Assembly (NCBI RefSeq): GCF_900114015.1
Contig: NZ_FORN01000019.1
Coordinates: 28,251 to 92,250 of the forward strand
Length of the DNA: 64,000 nt
Reading direction: 5' to 3'
Origin: Caulobacter sp. UNC279MFTsu5.1
GTDB lineage: Bacteria; Pseudomonadota; Alphaproteobacteria; Caulobacterales; Caulobacteraceae
Shown: positions 35,080 to 44,609 of the stretch, in pieces
Position numbering within the stretch: position 1 is the first letter of the stretch
How the letters are laid out: each line of letters opens with the position of its first letter
The notes under the pieces: generated by a model
Database searches by the model: none
Seen by the model: only the letters and a program-made list of their open reading frames with translations
What the model was told of the DNA's origin: nothing
Position numbers and translations under genes: made by a program

Positions 35080-36000
35080 ATGAACTTCGCCCTGGAGGCC
35101 GAGGGCCTGGTCAAGACCTATGGCGCGGTGCGCGCCCTGGACGGCCTGTCGCTGCGCATCCCGGCCGGCGGCGTGTTCGGCGTGCTGGGCCCGAACGGGG
35201 CCGGCAAGAGCACCCTGTTCCGCATCGCCCTGGGCCTTGTGCGGCCGACCAGCGGGACGGCGCGCCTGTTCGGGAACCCCGCCGGCCAGACCGCGTCCCT
35301 GCGTCGGGTCGGGGCGATGATCGAGACCCCGCGCTACCCGCCCTACCTGACCGCCCGCGACGTGCTGAGGATGCTGGCGATGGAGAGCGGCGCGACCGGA
35401 TCCGCCGATATCGAATACTGGCTCGAGCGCGTCGGCCTGGGCGGCGCGGCCGACCGCAAGGCCGGGACCTTCTCGGTGGGCATGAAGCAGCGCCTGGGCC
35501 TGGCCGCGGCCTTCTTCACCCGCCCGGAGCTGGTGATCCTGGACGAGCCGACCAGCGGCATGGATCCGGCCGGCATCCAGGAGATCCGCGCCCTGATCCG
35601 CGACCTGGCCGCCAAGGAAGGCGTGACGATCATCCTGGCCAGCCACCAGTTGGACGAGGTCCGCCGGGTCTGCGACCGGGTGGCGATCTTCTCCAAGGGC
35701 AAGCTGGCCGCCGAGGGCGACGTCGAGGCCCTGACCGGCGGCAAGCCGCGCCTGCGCCTGACCGTCTCGCCGGTCGACAAGGCCCTGGCCGTGCTGGGCG
35801 CCAAGGGCGAGCCCGACGGCCAGAACGCCGTACTGGCCGACGTGCTGCGCGCCGAGACCCCGGCCCTGATCCGCGCCCTGGTCGAGGCCGGCGTCGAGAT
35901 CACCGAGGCTCGCTGGCGCGAGGGCGACCTGGAAAGCGCCTATCTGGGCGCGCTCGAACCCGCCGACCGAAAGAATGAGGATCTCGTCGATGCTCGCTGA
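35080..36000 (+). CDS. ABC transporter ATP-binding protein
   Basis: 306 aa. Walker A GPNGAGKST at about residues 44-52, signature FSVGMKQRLGLA, Walker B LVILDEPTSGMDP, H-loop ASHQLDEV. The GxxGxGKQ-type SVGMKQR signature is common in bacitracin/lantibiotic-type (BcrA) exporters. It overlaps the permease gene by 11 nt. The 99 bp between the NPP start and this gene hold no clear promoter. Confidence 0.92.
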   Translation: MNFALEAEGLVKTYGAVRALDGLSLRIPAGGVFGVLGPNGAGKSTLFRIALGLVRPTSGTARLFGNPAGQTASLRRVGAMIETPRYPPYLTARDVLRMLAMESGATGSADIEYWLERVGLGGAADRKAGTFSVGMKQRLGLAAAFFTRPELVILDEPTSGMDPAGIQEIRALIRDLAAKEGVTIILASHQLDEVRRVCDRVAIFSKGKLAAEGDVEALTGGKPRLRLTVSPVDKALAVLGAKGEPDGQNAVLADVLRAETPALIRALVEAGVEITEARWREGDLESAYLGALEPADRKNEDLVDAR

Positions 36001-36808
36001 CGCCATCGCCGCCGAGCGCTTTCGCTTGTCCCGCGACCGAACCGCCCTCTTCTGGGGATTCGGCTTCATGCCGCTGGTCGCCATGCTGTTCAGCATGGCC
36101 GGAGACGTGTTCGTCCGCATCGTGCTTCGCAGGGGCATGCCCGGCGAAACCACCGTGGACCTGGCGAACCGGGCGATGGGCGCCGTGGCCGGCGCTTCGG
36201 GTCCCGTCACCGCCCTGTTCCTGCTGATCGGCGCGGCGGCGATCTTCGCCGGCGACTATCGCTGGGAGACCTGGCGTCTGATCACCCCCCGCAACAGCCG
36301 GACCAACCTGCTGGCCGCCAAGCTGATCGTCTTCGCCGAGGTCGCGGCCTGGAGCCTGCTGCTGACCGCCTTCACGGCGGTTCTGGCCGGACTGTTCGGC
36401 AGCGTGATCGATCACGGCCGCCTGGTGGCGCCGCCGGACGGCTCGGCCTTCCCGGGCCATTTCGCCGGCGTCTTCGTGATCACCTGGCTGGAGGTCTTGC
36501 TGATCGGAGTCCTAGCCGGGCTGGTCGGGATCCTGACCCGCTCGACCATGGGCGCGGTGATCGCCGGCCTGGTCGTGGTCTTCGTCCAGTCGACCCTGGC
36601 CGCCACCATGCAGGCCACCACCTGGAAGAGCCTGGCGATCCCGGCCTATGGCGGTCGTATCCTCAAGGCCTTCGTCGCTGCGCCCGACGAGGTGCGGCCA
36701 GAAGCGGGTCCCGCCGGCCTGGCGCTGGTGCTGCTTCTGGTCTGGCTGGTCGTGCTGGCCTGCGGCGCGGTGGCGCTGTTCCGCCGCCAGGATCTGACCA
36801 AGGAGTAG
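35990..36808 (+). CDS. ABC transporter permease (ABC-2 type)
   Basis: 272 aa with about six membrane helices. It should form an exporter with the ATPase encoded just upstream. The ATG at 35990 has a GAGG 9 nt upstream and gives MLADAIAAERFRLSRDRTAL; the ATG at 35975 lacks such a site. Substrate unknown; ABC-2 permeases of this size with BcrA-type ATPases often handle peptides or lipids. Its stop lies 16 bp from the convergent chemotaxis receptor gene. Confidence 0.88.
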   Translation: MLADAIAAERFRLSRDRTALFWGFGFMPLVAMLFSMAGDVFVRIVLRRGMPGETTVDLANRAMGAVAGASGPVTALFLLIGAAAIFAGDYRWETWRLITPRNSRTNLLAAKLIVFAEVAAWSLLLTAFTAVLAGLFGSVIDHGRLVAPPDGSAFPGHFAGVFVITWLEVLLIGVLAGLVGILTRSTMGAVIAGLVVVFVQSTLAATMQATTWKSLAIPAYGGRILKAFVAAPDEVRPEAGPAGLALVLLLVWLVVLACGAVALFRRQDLTKE

Positions 36809-36824
36809 CCGCTCGACGGCGGTT

Positions 36825-38627
36825 CTAGGCCGCCGCCCAGATGTTCCGCTCGCTCGAAACCTGGAAGTGCTCGACCTGGGCCTCCAGGCGCACGGCGTCG
36901 TCCGCCAGACCGCGGCTGGCGGCGGTGGCCTGCTCGGCCATGGCGGCGTTCTGCTGGATGACCTGGTCCATCTGGCCGACCGCCAGGTCGACCTCGGCCA
37001 GGCCCGCCGCCTGCTCGCGGCTAGACTGGGCGATCTGCTCCATCAGGCCGCCGATCGCCCCGACCCGCTCGACGATGTCGCCCAGGGCCGCGCCGGCCTC
37101 GCCGACCAGGGTCACGCCCGAGCGGACATGATCGGACGATTCTGAGATTAGCCCCTTGATCTCCTTGGCCGCCTCCGCCGATCGCTGAGCCAGGGCCCGG
37201 ACCTCCTGGGCCACGACCGCGAAGCCCCGGCCGGCGTCCCCCGCCCGCGCCGCCTCGACCCCGGCGTTCAGGGCCAGAAGATTGGTCTGGAAGGCGATCT
37301 CGTCGATCACGCCAAGGATCTGGGACACCTTGGCCGACGAGCTCTCGATCTGGCCCATGGCCTGGGCCGCGCGGCCCACGACCTGGCTGGAACGGTCGGC
37401 GACCGCGCGGCTGTCGATCACCGCGGCGTTGGCCTCGTTCGCCCCCTCGGCGGTGCGCCTGATGCTGGCGCTGACCTCGCCCAGGGCGGCGGCCGTCTCG
37501 GCCAGGCTGGCGGCCTGGCGCTCGGTGCGGGCCGAGAGGTCCCCGATCGCGCCGCTGATCTCGCCGGCCCCGGCCCGCAGGCCGCCCGCGCCCTCGACCA
37601 CCTCGACCATGGCCGCCTCGAGCCCGGCGATCGCCCGGTTGAAGTCGCCGCGCAGCCCTTCGTAGGCGTCGGGGAAGACCGTCTCCAGCCGCGCCGTCAG
37701 GTCGCCGGCCTTCAGCCGGCCCACGGCCGCGCCCAGGGCCTCGACCACCCGCAGGCGTCCGGCCTCCTCGGCCCGCCGCTCGGCGTCGTGCCGGGCCTTG
37801 GCGGCCTCGGTCTCGTCGCGTTCGGCCGCGATCCGGTCCTCGGCCGTCCGTCGCGCGACGATCGCCTCGCGGAACACGGCCACCGAACTGGCCATCTCGC
37901 CGATCTCGTCGCCCCGCCCGGCGAACGGCACGGCCCGGTCGTAGTCGCCGGCCGCCAGCCGGCCCATGAAGCCGGTCATGGCCTGGATCGGCCGGACGAT
38001 GCGGCGGCTCGTCAGCACGATCCCGCCGCCGACCACCAACAGCATCAGCGCCCCCGCCCCCGCCAGCAGGACGAAGGCCAGGCGGGTCTGGGCCGCGGCG
38101 CGCGCCTCGACCGCGGCGGCGTGGTGGTTGGCCATGACCACGACCTTGTCGATCACGGCGCGATGGGCCTCGTAGGCGGCGTCGGCCCGGGCGAGGCCTC
38201 GCCGAGCCCGCTCCAGGTCGCCGGACCGGACAGCGGGCAGGATCTCCTGATCGATCTCGCGCCAGAATTCCATGGCGGGGGCCGCGGACTGGTCGACCAG
38301 CAGCGTGCGCATCTCCGGGTCGATCGGCGCGGTCGTCCAATAGGCGCGGCGGGCGTCGTAGTCCTTGCGCAGGGCCGCCAGCTTGTCGGCGGCGGCGTCC
38401 ACCGTCTCGGGGTGGGCCATCAGCTTGGTGGCCACCAGATCGGCCTCGACCACATAAAGCGGCGGCGGCAGGATGTCGGCGACGATGTCCTTGTTGTCGA
38501 CGATCTGGCGGAACAGCGGCCCGCCGACCCGCAGGCCCTCGATCGCGAACAGGGCCAGCCCGCCGGCCAGGACCACGCCCGCCGCGAGCGCGCCGCCGAA
38601 GACGCGCATGACGCCGGAGATCTTCAT
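36825..38627 (-). CDS. Methyl-accepting chemotaxis protein
   Basis: 600 aa. TM1 at about 8-30, periplasmic sensor domain of about 150 residues, TM2 at about 185-210, then HAMP and a long cytoplasmic coiled coil. The signalling tip [20 protein letters not shown] is intact and followed by [16 protein letters not shown]. No C-terminal CheR-binding pentapeptide; the end is WAAA. Start at 38627 chosen because GGAGG lies 6-7 nt upstream; the ATG at 38633 is too close to it. The ligand is unknown. Confidence 0.94.
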   Translation of the reverse strand: MKISGVMRVFGGALAAGVVLAGGLALFAIEGLRVGGPLFRQIVDNKDIVADILPPPLYVVEADLVATKLMAHPETVDAAADKLAALRKDYDARRAYWTTAPIDPEMRTLLVDQSAAPAMEFWREIDQEILPAVRSGDLERARRGLARADAAYEAHRAVIDKVVVMANHHAAAVEARAAAQTRLAFVLLAGAGALMLLVVGGGIVLTSRRIVRPIQAMTGFMGRLAAGDYDRAVPFAGRGDEIGEMASSVAVFREAIVARRTAEDRIAAERDETEAAKARHDAERRAEEAGRLRVVEALGAAVGRLKAGDLTARLETVFPDAYEGLRGDFNRAIAGLEAAMVEVVEGAGGLRAGAGEISGAIGDLSARTERQAASLAETAAALGEVSASIRRTAEGANEANAAVIDSRAVADRSSQVVGRAAQAMGQIESSSAKVSQILGVIDEIAFQTNLLALNAGVEAARAGDAGRGFAVVAQEVRALAQRSAEAAKEIKGLISESSDHVRSGVTLVGEAGAALGDIVERVGAIGGLMEQIAQSSREQAAGLAEVDLAVGQMDQVIQQNAAMAEQATAASRGLADDAVRLEAQVEHFQVSSERNIWAAA

Positions 38628-38739
38628 CTCCATCCCTCCCCCGAGAGTTCTTAACGGTGAAGGATGCGGCGATGAGGTGAACAAACCTCTACCGGAGCGA
38701 AAGCGGGGCGCATTGCAACCCGTCCCGGCGACTGGACGC

Positions 38740-38771
38740 AAAAAAGGCCCCGGATCGCTCCGGGGCCTTTT
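38740..38771 (-). terminator. Intrinsic terminator of the rplQ transcript
   Basis: Stem GGCCCCGG (38746-38753) and CCGGGGCC (38760-38767) with a 6-nt loop; on the - strand it is followed by a T run (TTTTTT). It lies 20-50 bp after the rplQ stop and marks the end of the alpha operon. On the + strand a shorter T run follows as well. Confidence 0.85.
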
Positions 38772-38793
38772 CCGTCAGCCGAGGCTGAAAATC

Positions 38794-39207
38794 CTAGTCT
38801 TCCGAGTCGGCGGTGAACACCGGGCCGGAGTCCTTGCCCTTGGCCGAAACGTCGCGGTCGACGAACTCGATGACGGCCAGCGGGGCGTTGTCGCCGTAGC
38901 GGAAGCCGGCCTTCAGGACGCGGATGTAGCCGCCCTGACGGTCCTTGTAGCGGGGACCGATGGTGGCGAACAGCTTGCCGACTTGCTCGACGTCGCGGAC
39001 GGTCGAGATGGCCTGACGGCGGGCGTGCAGGTCGCCGCGCTTGGCCAGGGTGACCAGCTTTTCGACGAACGGACGCAGTTCCTTGGCCTTGGGCAGGGTG
39101 GTGACGATCTGCTCGTGCTTGATCAGCGAGGCCGACATGTTGGCGAACATGGCGGTGCGGTGAGCGGACGTACGGCCCAGTTTACGGTGAGCTTTACCGT
39201 GACGCAT
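38794..39207 (-). CDS. rplQ: 50S ribosomal protein L17
   Basis: 137 aa, starting [20 protein letters not shown], diagnostic of L17, which sits near the polypeptide exit tunnel. The C-terminus carries an acidic extension ([17 protein letters not shown]) compared with the E. coli protein. Last gene of rpsM-rpsK-rpoA-rplQ, 184 bp after rpoA, with a hairpin in the gap. Confidence 0.98.
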   Translation of the reverse strand: MRHGKAHRKLGRTSAHRTAMFANMSASLIKHEQIVTTLPKAKELRPFVEKLVTLAKRGDLHARRQAISTVRDVEQVGKLFATIGPRYKDRQGGYIRVLKAGFRYGDNAPLAVIEFVDRDVSAKGKDSGPVFTADSED

Positions 39208-39343
39208 TGTGGTCTCTCCTGGGCCTTGGCCCGCTGTCGCGCGAAGAAAAAGCGCTGATTGTCACCAATCCCGGCGGCGTCCCGGCCGGGTTCAGAACGA
39301 AGCGCCGGGGCCCTCCACCGCTGTTGCGGCTTCAAAAGGCCCA

Positions 39344-39367
39344 GGCCGCTCTCCAGAGAGAACGGCC
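39344..39367 (-). terminator. Terminator-like hairpin between rpoA and rplQ
   Basis: Ten-base-pair stem (one G-T wobble) GGCCGCTCTC at 39344-39353 and GAGAACGGCC at 39358-39367 with a 4-nt loop. On the - strand a TTTT tract starts about 6 nt after the stem, so termination would be weak; partial attenuation or RNA processing between rpoA and rplQ is possible. Confidence 0.4.
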
Positions 39368-39391
39368 CGGATTAAGCGCGGTACTTAAATC

Positions 39392-40408
39392 TTAGATCTG
39401 GTCTTCGAACTTCTTGGCCAGGTCTTCGATGTTTTCGGGCGGCCAGTTCGGCACGTCCATGCCCAGGTGCAGGCCCATGCCGGCCAGCACTTCCTTGATC
39501 TCGTTCAAGGACTTGCGGCCGAAGTTCGGGGTGCGCAGCATCTCGGCTTCGGTCTTCTGGATCAGGTCGCCGATGTAGACGATGTTGTCGTTCTTCAGGC
39601 AGTTGGCCGAGCGGACCGACAGCTCCAGTTCGTCGACCTTCTTCAGCAGGGCCGGGTTGAACGGCAGTTCCGGCTTGGCCTCGTCGGCGGTCTTGGCCTT
39701 GGGCTCTTCGAAGGTGATGAAGATCTGCAGCTGGTCTTGCAGGATGCGGGCGGCGTAGGCCACCGCGTCCACCGGCGTCACGGCGCCGTTGGTTTCCACT
39801 TCCAGGATCAGCTTGTCATAGTCCAGCGACTGGCCCTGGCGAGTCGGCTCGACGCGGTAGGCGACGCGCTTGACCGGCGAGTACAGGGCGTCGACGGCGA
39901 TCAGGCCGATCGGCGCGTCTTCCGGACGGTTGCGGTCGGCCGGGACGTAGCCCTTGCCGGTGTTGACCGTGAACTCCATGCGCACCGAAGCGCCGTCGTC
40001 CAGCGTGCACAGCACGTGGTCGGGGTTCAGGATCTCGATGTCGGCCGGGGTTTCGATCTGACCGGCGGTCACCGGGCCGGGGCCCGTGGCGCGCAGGGTC
40101 ATGCGCTTGGGGCCTTCGGCGTGCATCCGCACGGCCAGTTGCTTGATGTTCAGAACGATGTCGACGACGTCTTCGCGGACGCCTTCGAGCGAGGAGAATT
40201 CGTGCACCACGCCATCGATCTGGATGGCGGTGACGGCGGCGCCTTGCAGCGAGGAGAGCAGGACGCGGCGGAGAGCGTTGCCGAGCGTCACACCGAAGCC
40301 GCGCTCGAGCGGCTCAGCCACGATGCGAGCCTTGCGGGTCGCGTCGGCGCCAGTCTCGATTTGCGGCTTCTCAGGACGGATCAGCTCGTTCCAGTTTCTT
40401 TCGATCAC
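39392..40408 (-). CDS. rpoA: DNA-directed RNA polymerase alpha subunit
   Basis: 338 aa. N-terminal dimerisation domain with [20 protein letters not shown], then the linker ([20 protein letters not shown]) and C-terminal DNA-binding domain with [17 protein letters not shown]. Assembles core polymerase and contacts activators. In the alpha operon between rpsK and rplQ, the standard order. Confidence 0.99.
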   Translation of the reverse strand: MIERNWNELIRPEKPQIETGADATRKARIVAEPLERGFGVTLGNALRRVLLSSLQGAAVTAIQIDGVVHEFSSLEGVREDVVDIVLNIKQLAVRMHAEGPKRMTLRATGPGPVTAGQIETPADIEILNPDHVLCTLDDGASVRMEFTVNTGKGYVPADRNRPEDAPIGLIAVDALYSPVKRVAYRVEPTRQGQSLDYDKLILEVETNGAVTPVDAVAYAARILQDQLQIFITFEEPKAKTADEAKPELPFNPALLKKVDELELSVRSANCLKNDNIVYIGDLIQKTEAEMLRTPNFGRKSLNEIKEVLAGMGLHLGMDVPNWPPENIEDLAKKFEDQI

Positions 40409-40483
40409 GTGGTCGATCCCTTGAACGCGGCTCGCCGGCCGCGTTTTGCGCAGCCGGCGAAGGAGAATTGAGTCTAAAAAGTA

Positions 40484-40873
40484 CTAGACGCGACGACGCT
40501 TGGGCGGACGGCAACCGTTGTGCGGGATCGGCGTCACGTCGCGGATCGTCGTGATGGTCATGCCGGCGGCCTGGAGGGCGCGCAGGGCCGACTCACGGCC
40601 CGAACCCGGACCCGACACGTTGACCTCGAGGGTCTTCACACCGTGCTCGGCGGCCTTCTTGCCCGCGTCTTCCGCAGCCATCTGAGCGGCGTACGGGGTC
40701 GACTTGCGCGAGCCCTTGAAGCCCATCATGCCGGCGCTCGACCAGGAGATGGTGTTCCCCTGAGCGTCGGTGATGGTGATCATGGTGTTGTTGAACGAGG
40801 CGTTCACGTGCGCCACGCCCGAGGTGATGTTCTTGCGTTCGCGCTTTTTAACGCGAGCCGGTTCCTTGGCCAT
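40484..40873 (-). CDS. rpsK: 30S ribosomal protein S11
   Basis: 129 aa. Characteristic [18 protein letters not shown] and the C-terminal [14 protein letters not shown]. Located on the platform of the 30S subunit near the E site. 12 bp after the rpsM stop. Confidence 0.99.
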   Translation of the reverse strand: MAKEPARVKKRERKNITSGVAHVNASFNNTMITITDAQGNTISWSSAGMMGFKGSRKSTPYAAQMAAEDAGKKAAEHGVKTLEVNVSGPGSGRESALRALQAAGMTITTIRDVTPIPHNGCRPPKRRRV

Positions 40874-40885
40874 CGTCAGGCTACC

Positions 40886-41254
40886 TTATTTCTTCTTGCC
40901 GGCGATCGGCTTGGCCGGACCCTTGCGGGTACGAGCATTCGTGTGCGTGCGCTGACCGCGGACCGGCAGGCCCTTGCGGTGACGCAGGCCACGATAGCAG
41001 GCCAGGTCCATCAGGCGCTTGATGTTCATCGAGTTTTCGCGGCGCAGGTCGCCCTCGACGGTGAAGTCCTTGTCGATCGTTTCACGGATCGCGAGCACTT
41101 CGGCGTCGGTCAGCTGGTTGACCCGGCGAGCGTCGTCGATGCCCACCTTGGTGACGATGTCACGAGCGGACTTCTGGCCAATGCCATGAATGTACTGAAG
41201 CGCGATCAAAACGCGCTTGTTCGTCGGGATGTTGACGCCTGCGATACGGGCCAC
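40886..41254 (-). CDS. rpsM: 30S ribosomal protein S13
   Basis: 122 aa from the GTG at 41254, which gives the conserved [18 protein letters not shown]; the RBS AGGAG lies 10 nt upstream. An in-frame GTG at 41275 would add seven residues and has no site. S13 contacts S19 and the 50S head bridge. First gene of the alpha operon, driven by a strong promoter upstream. Confidence 0.98.
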   Translation of the reverse strand: MARIAGVNIPTNKRVLIALQYIHGIGQKSARDIVTKVGIDDARRVNQLTDAEVLAIRETIDKDFTVEGDLRRENSMNIKRLMDLACYRGLRHRKGLPVRGQRTHTNARTRKGPAKPIAGKKK

Positions 41255-41361
41255 GTCTAATGTTCTCCTAGTCACGCACTAAAGACGCGAACGGCGCGCC
41301 CGGCCCGGTCTTTCGACCCAGTCCGGCGCGCACAGATCGCGCCCTTTCGCGGAAGCGCCCC

Positions 41362-41389
41362 GTTATAGGGATAGTTGCGCGTCCGTCAA
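41362..41389 (-). promoter_or_regulatory. Near-consensus promoter for rpsM-rpsK-rpoA-rplQ
   Basis: On the - strand: TTGACG (41389-41384), 16-bp spacer, TATAAC (41367-41362). Both boxes match five of six sigma-70 consensus bases. It lies in the adk-rpsM gap, about 108 bp before the rpsM start, so the alpha operon should have a leader of roughly 100 nt. Confidence 0.75.
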
Positions 41390-41428
41390 TGGCGGAATCC
41401 GCTCAATCGAGAGGATTCCAACGAAGTC

Positions 41429-42001
41429 TTAAGCCACGACCGAAAGCGCGGCGTCGATGGAGCCGGCCACCGCTTCCACGGATCCCATGCCGTCGACTTC
41501 CGACAGCTTGCCCTGCTCCCGGTAGTACGGGAGCAGCGGCGCCGTGTCGGCGTTGTAGCGGTCCAGGCGGTTCACGAAGGTTTCGGGATTGTCGTCCGAC
41601 CGTCCCTGCTCGGCGTACCGCTTGGTGATGCGTTCGATCAGGGCGGGCTCGTCTACCTTGAGTCGGAGAACGGAGTCGATCTTCTGCCCCCGCTTGGCCA
41701 GCATGGCGTCCAGGGCCTGCGCCTGGGCGACCGTACGCGGGAAGCCGTCGAAGATCGCGCCGCCGGCCGCCTCGGCCTCGGGCAGACGGTCCTCGATCAG
41801 GGCGATGACGATCTCGTCGGTGACCAGGTCGCCGCGATCCAGAACGGCCTTGACCTTCGTCCCAAGCTCCGAGCCGGAGGCGATGGCGGCGCGCAGCATG
41901 TCGCCGGTCGACAGCTGGACCATGCCGCGCTGCTCGACCAGGCGCTTGGCCTGAGTGCCCTTCCCCGCCCCGGGCGGACCGAACAGGATCAAGTTCATCA
42001 A
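41429..42001 (-). CDS. adk: Adenylate kinase
   Basis: 190 aa, the short type without the zinc/LID insertion domain. P-loop GPPGAGKGTQAKRL at residues 8-21, then GDMLRAAIASG and IFDGFPRTVAQAQALD. Interconverts ATP, AMP and ADP. Lies between secY and rpsM as in many bacteria. The secY terminator is upstream; its own promoter is not obvious. Confidence 0.98.
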   Translation of the reverse strand: MMNLILFGPPGAGKGTQAKRLVEQRGMVQLSTGDMLRAAIASGSELGTKVKAVLDRGDLVTDEIVIALIEDRLPEAEAAGGAIFDGFPRTVAQAQALDAMLAKRGQKIDSVLRLKVDEPALIERITKRYAEQGRSDDNPETFVNRLDRYNADTAPLLPYYREQGKLSEVDGMGSVEAVAGSIDAALSVVA

Positions 42002-42063
42002 TGCGCTTCCTGCGTTTCCGCGGATCTGCCGCCCGCGCCCCGCTCAGACCTAGAGTGGGTTCG

Positions 42064-42101
42064 ATAAAAACGGAAGCCGGTTTGTGACAAACCGGCTTCC
42101 G
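42064..42101 (-). terminator. Strong intrinsic terminator after secY
   Basis: Perfect 14-bp stem CGGAAGCCGGTTTG (42071-42084) and CAAACCGGCTTCCG (42088-42101) with a 3-nt loop, followed on the - strand by TTTTTATC. It stands 32 bp after the secY stop and 62 bp before adk, so the S10-spc transcript probably ends here. Confidence 0.9.
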
Positions 42102-42132
42102 CGCTCTTGCCTTCCGTCGCGCGGAAGAGGGT

Positions 42133-43491
42133 TTAACGCCCCTTGCCGCCGCGCAGCTTCGACTTCTTGATCAGGCCCTCGTACTGGTGCGCCAGCAGGT
42201 GGGACTGGATCTGGGCGACCGTATCCATGGTCACGGTCACGACGATCAGGATCGAGGTGCCGCCCAGGGCGAACTTGGTCGGGCCCATGCTGTTCATCAG
42301 CAGTTCCGGCAGGATGCAGACCGCGGTGATGTAGGCCGCGCCGATCACCGTCAGGCGGGTCAGGACATAGTCCAGATATTCCGCCGTCCGCTTGCCCGGG
42401 CGGATGCCCGGCATGAAGCCGCCGTACTTGCGCAGGTTCTCCGCCGTCTCGTCGGGATTGAACACGACCGAGGTGTAGAAGAACGAGAAGAAGATGATCA
42501 GGGCCGCGTAGAGCACCATGAACAGCGGCTGGCCGTGCTGCAGGGCGCCGACCACGGTCGGCAGCCATTGCAGCCAGTTGGGCAGGTTGGCGGTCGCCAG
42601 GAAGCCCATGGCGGTGGTCGGTAGCAGCAGCAGGCTGGAGGCGAAGATCGGCGGAATGACGCCGGCGGTGTTCAGCTTCAGCGGGATGAACGAGGTGTCG
42701 CCGCCGATCATCCGGTTGCCCTGCTGGCGCTTGGGATAGTGCACCAGCAGCCGGCGCTGCGAGCGCTCGACGAAGACGATGAAGAAGATCACCGCCACGG
42801 CCAGCACGGCCACGGCGAACAGGGCGAAGCCCGACATCGCGCCGGTCTGCACCTGGGTGAACATCTGCACCACGCCCAGCGGCAGGGCCGAGACGATGCC
42901 GGTGAAGATGATCAGCGAAACGCCGTTGCCGACCCCGCGGCTGGTGATCTGCTCGCCCAGCCACATCAGGAACAGGGTGCCGCCGGTCAGGGCCACGACC
43001 GTGGAGATGACGAAGAACGCCGGGGCGATGCCGCCCACCACCATGTTGGCCTGGCTCTGCAGGCCCACGGCGATCGAGAACGACTGCACGACGGCCAGCA
43101 CGACCGCCAGGTAGCGGGTGTACTGGTTTAGGGTCTTGCGGCCGGCTTCGCCGCCTTCCTTCTTCAGCTTCTCCCACGGCGGATACACCGAGCCCATCAG
43201 CTGCACGATGATCGAGGCGCTGATGTAGGGCATCACGTTCAGCGAGAACACGGCCATGCGCTGCACGGCGCCGCCCGAGAACATGTTGAACATGCCCAGG
43301 ATGCCCTTCGACTGCTGCGAGAACGCGGCGGCGAAGGCTTCCGGATTGATCCCCGGGATCGGCACATAGGTGCCGAGCCGGTAGACGATCAGGGCGATGA
43401 GCGTGAACCAGATGCGCTTGTGAAGTTCGGTGGCCTTCTGGAAGGACCCGAAGTTCATGTTGGCTGCGAGTTGTTCGGCGGCCGAGGCCAT
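42133..43491 (-). CDS. secY: Protein translocase subunit SecY
   Basis: 452 aa with ten membrane helices, the pore of the Sec translocon. Motifs: RIWFTLIALIVYRLGTYVPI (first TM), FALGGTSILIVVTVTMDTVA near the end and the C-terminal basic tail KKSKLRGGKGR. Last gene of the spc operon, followed by an intrinsic terminator. 273 bp separate it from rplO, a large gap for this operon, containing a palindromic repeat. Confidence 0.99.
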   Translation of the reverse strand: MASAAEQLAANMNFGSFQKATELHKRIWFTLIALIVYRLGTYVPIPGINPEAFAAAFSQQSKGILGMFNMFSGGAVQRMAVFSLNVMPYISASIIVQLMGSVYPPWEKLKKEGGEAGRKTLNQYTRYLAVVLAVVQSFSIAVGLQSQANMVVGGIAPAFFVISTVVALTGGTLFLMWLGEQITSRGVGNGVSLIIFTGIVSALPLGVVQMFTQVQTGAMSGFALFAVAVLAVAVIFFIVFVERSQRRLLVHYPKRQQGNRMIGGDTSFIPLKLNTAGVIPPIFASSLLLLPTTAMGFLATANLPNWLQWLPTVVGALQHGQPLFMVLYAALIIFFSFFYTSVVFNPDETAENLRKYGGFMPGIRPGKRTAEYLDYVLTRLTVIGAAYITAVCILPELLMNSMGPTKFALGGTSILIVVTVTMDTVAQIQSHLLAHQYEGLIKKSKLRGGKGR

Positions 43492-43661
43492 TCAAATCCC
43501 CACGTCGAGAGCGCGCGCCGCGTCCGCGGCCAGGTCGCGCTCCAAGCATAAATCCGAGCCGGGTCCGGGCGGCGGTGAATCGCCGGGGGCCGGACAAGGC
43601 CCGAGTACGGAGCCGTACATAGGTGAGGCCCGCCGCGATGTCACGGCGAGCCTCGTTATTC

Positions 43662-43756
43662 TGTCATCCCGGCGGGAAACCGCGGACCTGGCGGGGTCTC
43701 CCCTGCCCGCTCCGCGCGACCCGGCGACGGCGCCAGGCGCCGTATTCGGGATGACA
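43662..43756. repeat. CATCCCGGC-type palindromic repeat between secY and rplO
   Basis: Outer arms TGTCATCCCG (43662-43671) and CGGGATGACA (43747-43756) enclose GC-rich sequence with small hairpins. The same ATGACA/TGTCAT-CCCGGC arms occur at 56027-56070 and a relative at 54826-54952. It sits in the 273-bp gap inside the spc operon, together with an imperfect inverted repeat at 43625-43654. Confidence 0.6.
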
Positions 43757-43764
43757 TTATGGTC

Positions 43765-44250
43765 TTAGGCTTCGGCTTGCGCCTTGGCCTTCTTGGTCAC
43801 GGTCACCGAACCGCCGGCGGCTTCCACGGCCTTGATGGCCGCTTCGGTCGCCGAATAGACGGTCAGCTTCAGGGCCGACTTGATCTCGCCCTTGCCCAGC
43901 AGCTTCACGCCGTCCAGTTCGCGGCGGATCACGCCGGCGGCGACCAGGTCAGCGGCGGCCAGCTCGGCGCCGGCCTTCAGCTTGCCGGCGGCCACGGCCT
44001 GCTCCAGGCGCCACAGGTTCACCTCGGCGAACTCCAGGCGGAAGGGGTTGTTGAAGCCGCGCTTGGGCATGCGCATGTGCAGCGGCATCTGGCCGCCTTC
44101 GAAGCCGGCGATGGCGACGCCCGAGCGCGCCTTCTGGCCTTTCACGCCGCGACCGCCGGTCTTGCCCTTGCCCGAGCCCGGGCCGCGGCCGATACGCATG
44201 CGGCCCTTGGTCGAGCCGGGAGCCGGAGCCAGTTCATTCAGCTTGGTCAT
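43765..44250 (-). CDS. rplO: 50S ribosomal protein L15
   Basis: 161 aa: [36 protein letters not shown] and [14 protein letters not shown] are diagnostic of L15. Normally in the spc operon between rpmD and secY, as here. AGGAGAGG RBS lies before the ATG. Unusually, 161 bp with two hairpins separate it from rpmD. Confidence 0.98.
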   Translation of the reverse strand: MTKLNELAPAPGSTKGRMRIGRGPGSGKGKTGGRGVKGQKARSGVAIAGFEGGQMPLHMRMPKRGFNNPFRLEFAEVNLWRLEQAVAAGKLKAGAELAAADLVAAGVIRRELDGVKLLGKGEIKSALKLTVYSATEAAIKAVEAAGGSVTVTKKAKAQAEA

Positions 44251-44330
44251 GTGTGCCTCTCCTTGGAGATCTGCGCCCGGCCAGCGGCCGGACTCGGCTT
44301 GAAAAAACGATCTAGAATTTGGCTTCGCCG

Positions 44331-44387
44331 AACCTCGACCGAGGTCGAGGTTTCAAACGAAAACCACCCCGGCTTTCACCGGGGTGG
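44331..44387 (-). terminator. Two tandem hairpins between rpmD and rplO, one terminator-like
   Basis: Hairpin A: CCACCCCGG (44364-44372) and CCGGGGTGG (44379-44387), followed on the - strand by TTTTCGTTT, a fair intrinsic terminator. Hairpin B: AACCTCGACC (44331-44340) and GGTCGAGGTT (44343-44352) with a 2-nt loop. Both lie inside the spc operon. Partial termination, RNA processing or a regulatory site for rplO-secY are possible. Confidence 0.55.
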
Positions 44388-44411
44388 CGATTTCGACGTC
44401 TCGTAGCAGAA

Positions 44412-44606
44412 CTACTCGACGATTTCCAGCAGGTGCTGAACCTTGCGGATCATGCCGCGGACCGCCGGGGTGTCTTCCAGCTCGGACTCGCGGCCCAGCT
44501 TGTTGAGACCCAGACCGGCCAGCGTCGCGCGCTGGATGGCGTTGCGACGGATCGGGCTGCCGGTCTGGCGAACCTTCACGGTCTTAGCTTGCTTAGCGGT
44601 AGCCAT
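44412..44606 (-). CDS. rpmD: 50S ribosomal protein L30
   Basis: 64 aa: [20 protein letters not shown] followed by [14 protein letters not shown], the L30 pattern. Small 50S protein, absent in some bacteria. Only 3 bp after the rpsE stop. Confidence 0.97.
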   Translation of the reverse strand: MATAKQAKTVKVRQTGSPIRRNAIQRATLAGLGLNKLGRESELEDTPAVRGMIRKVQHLLEIVE

Positions 44607-44609
44607 GTC

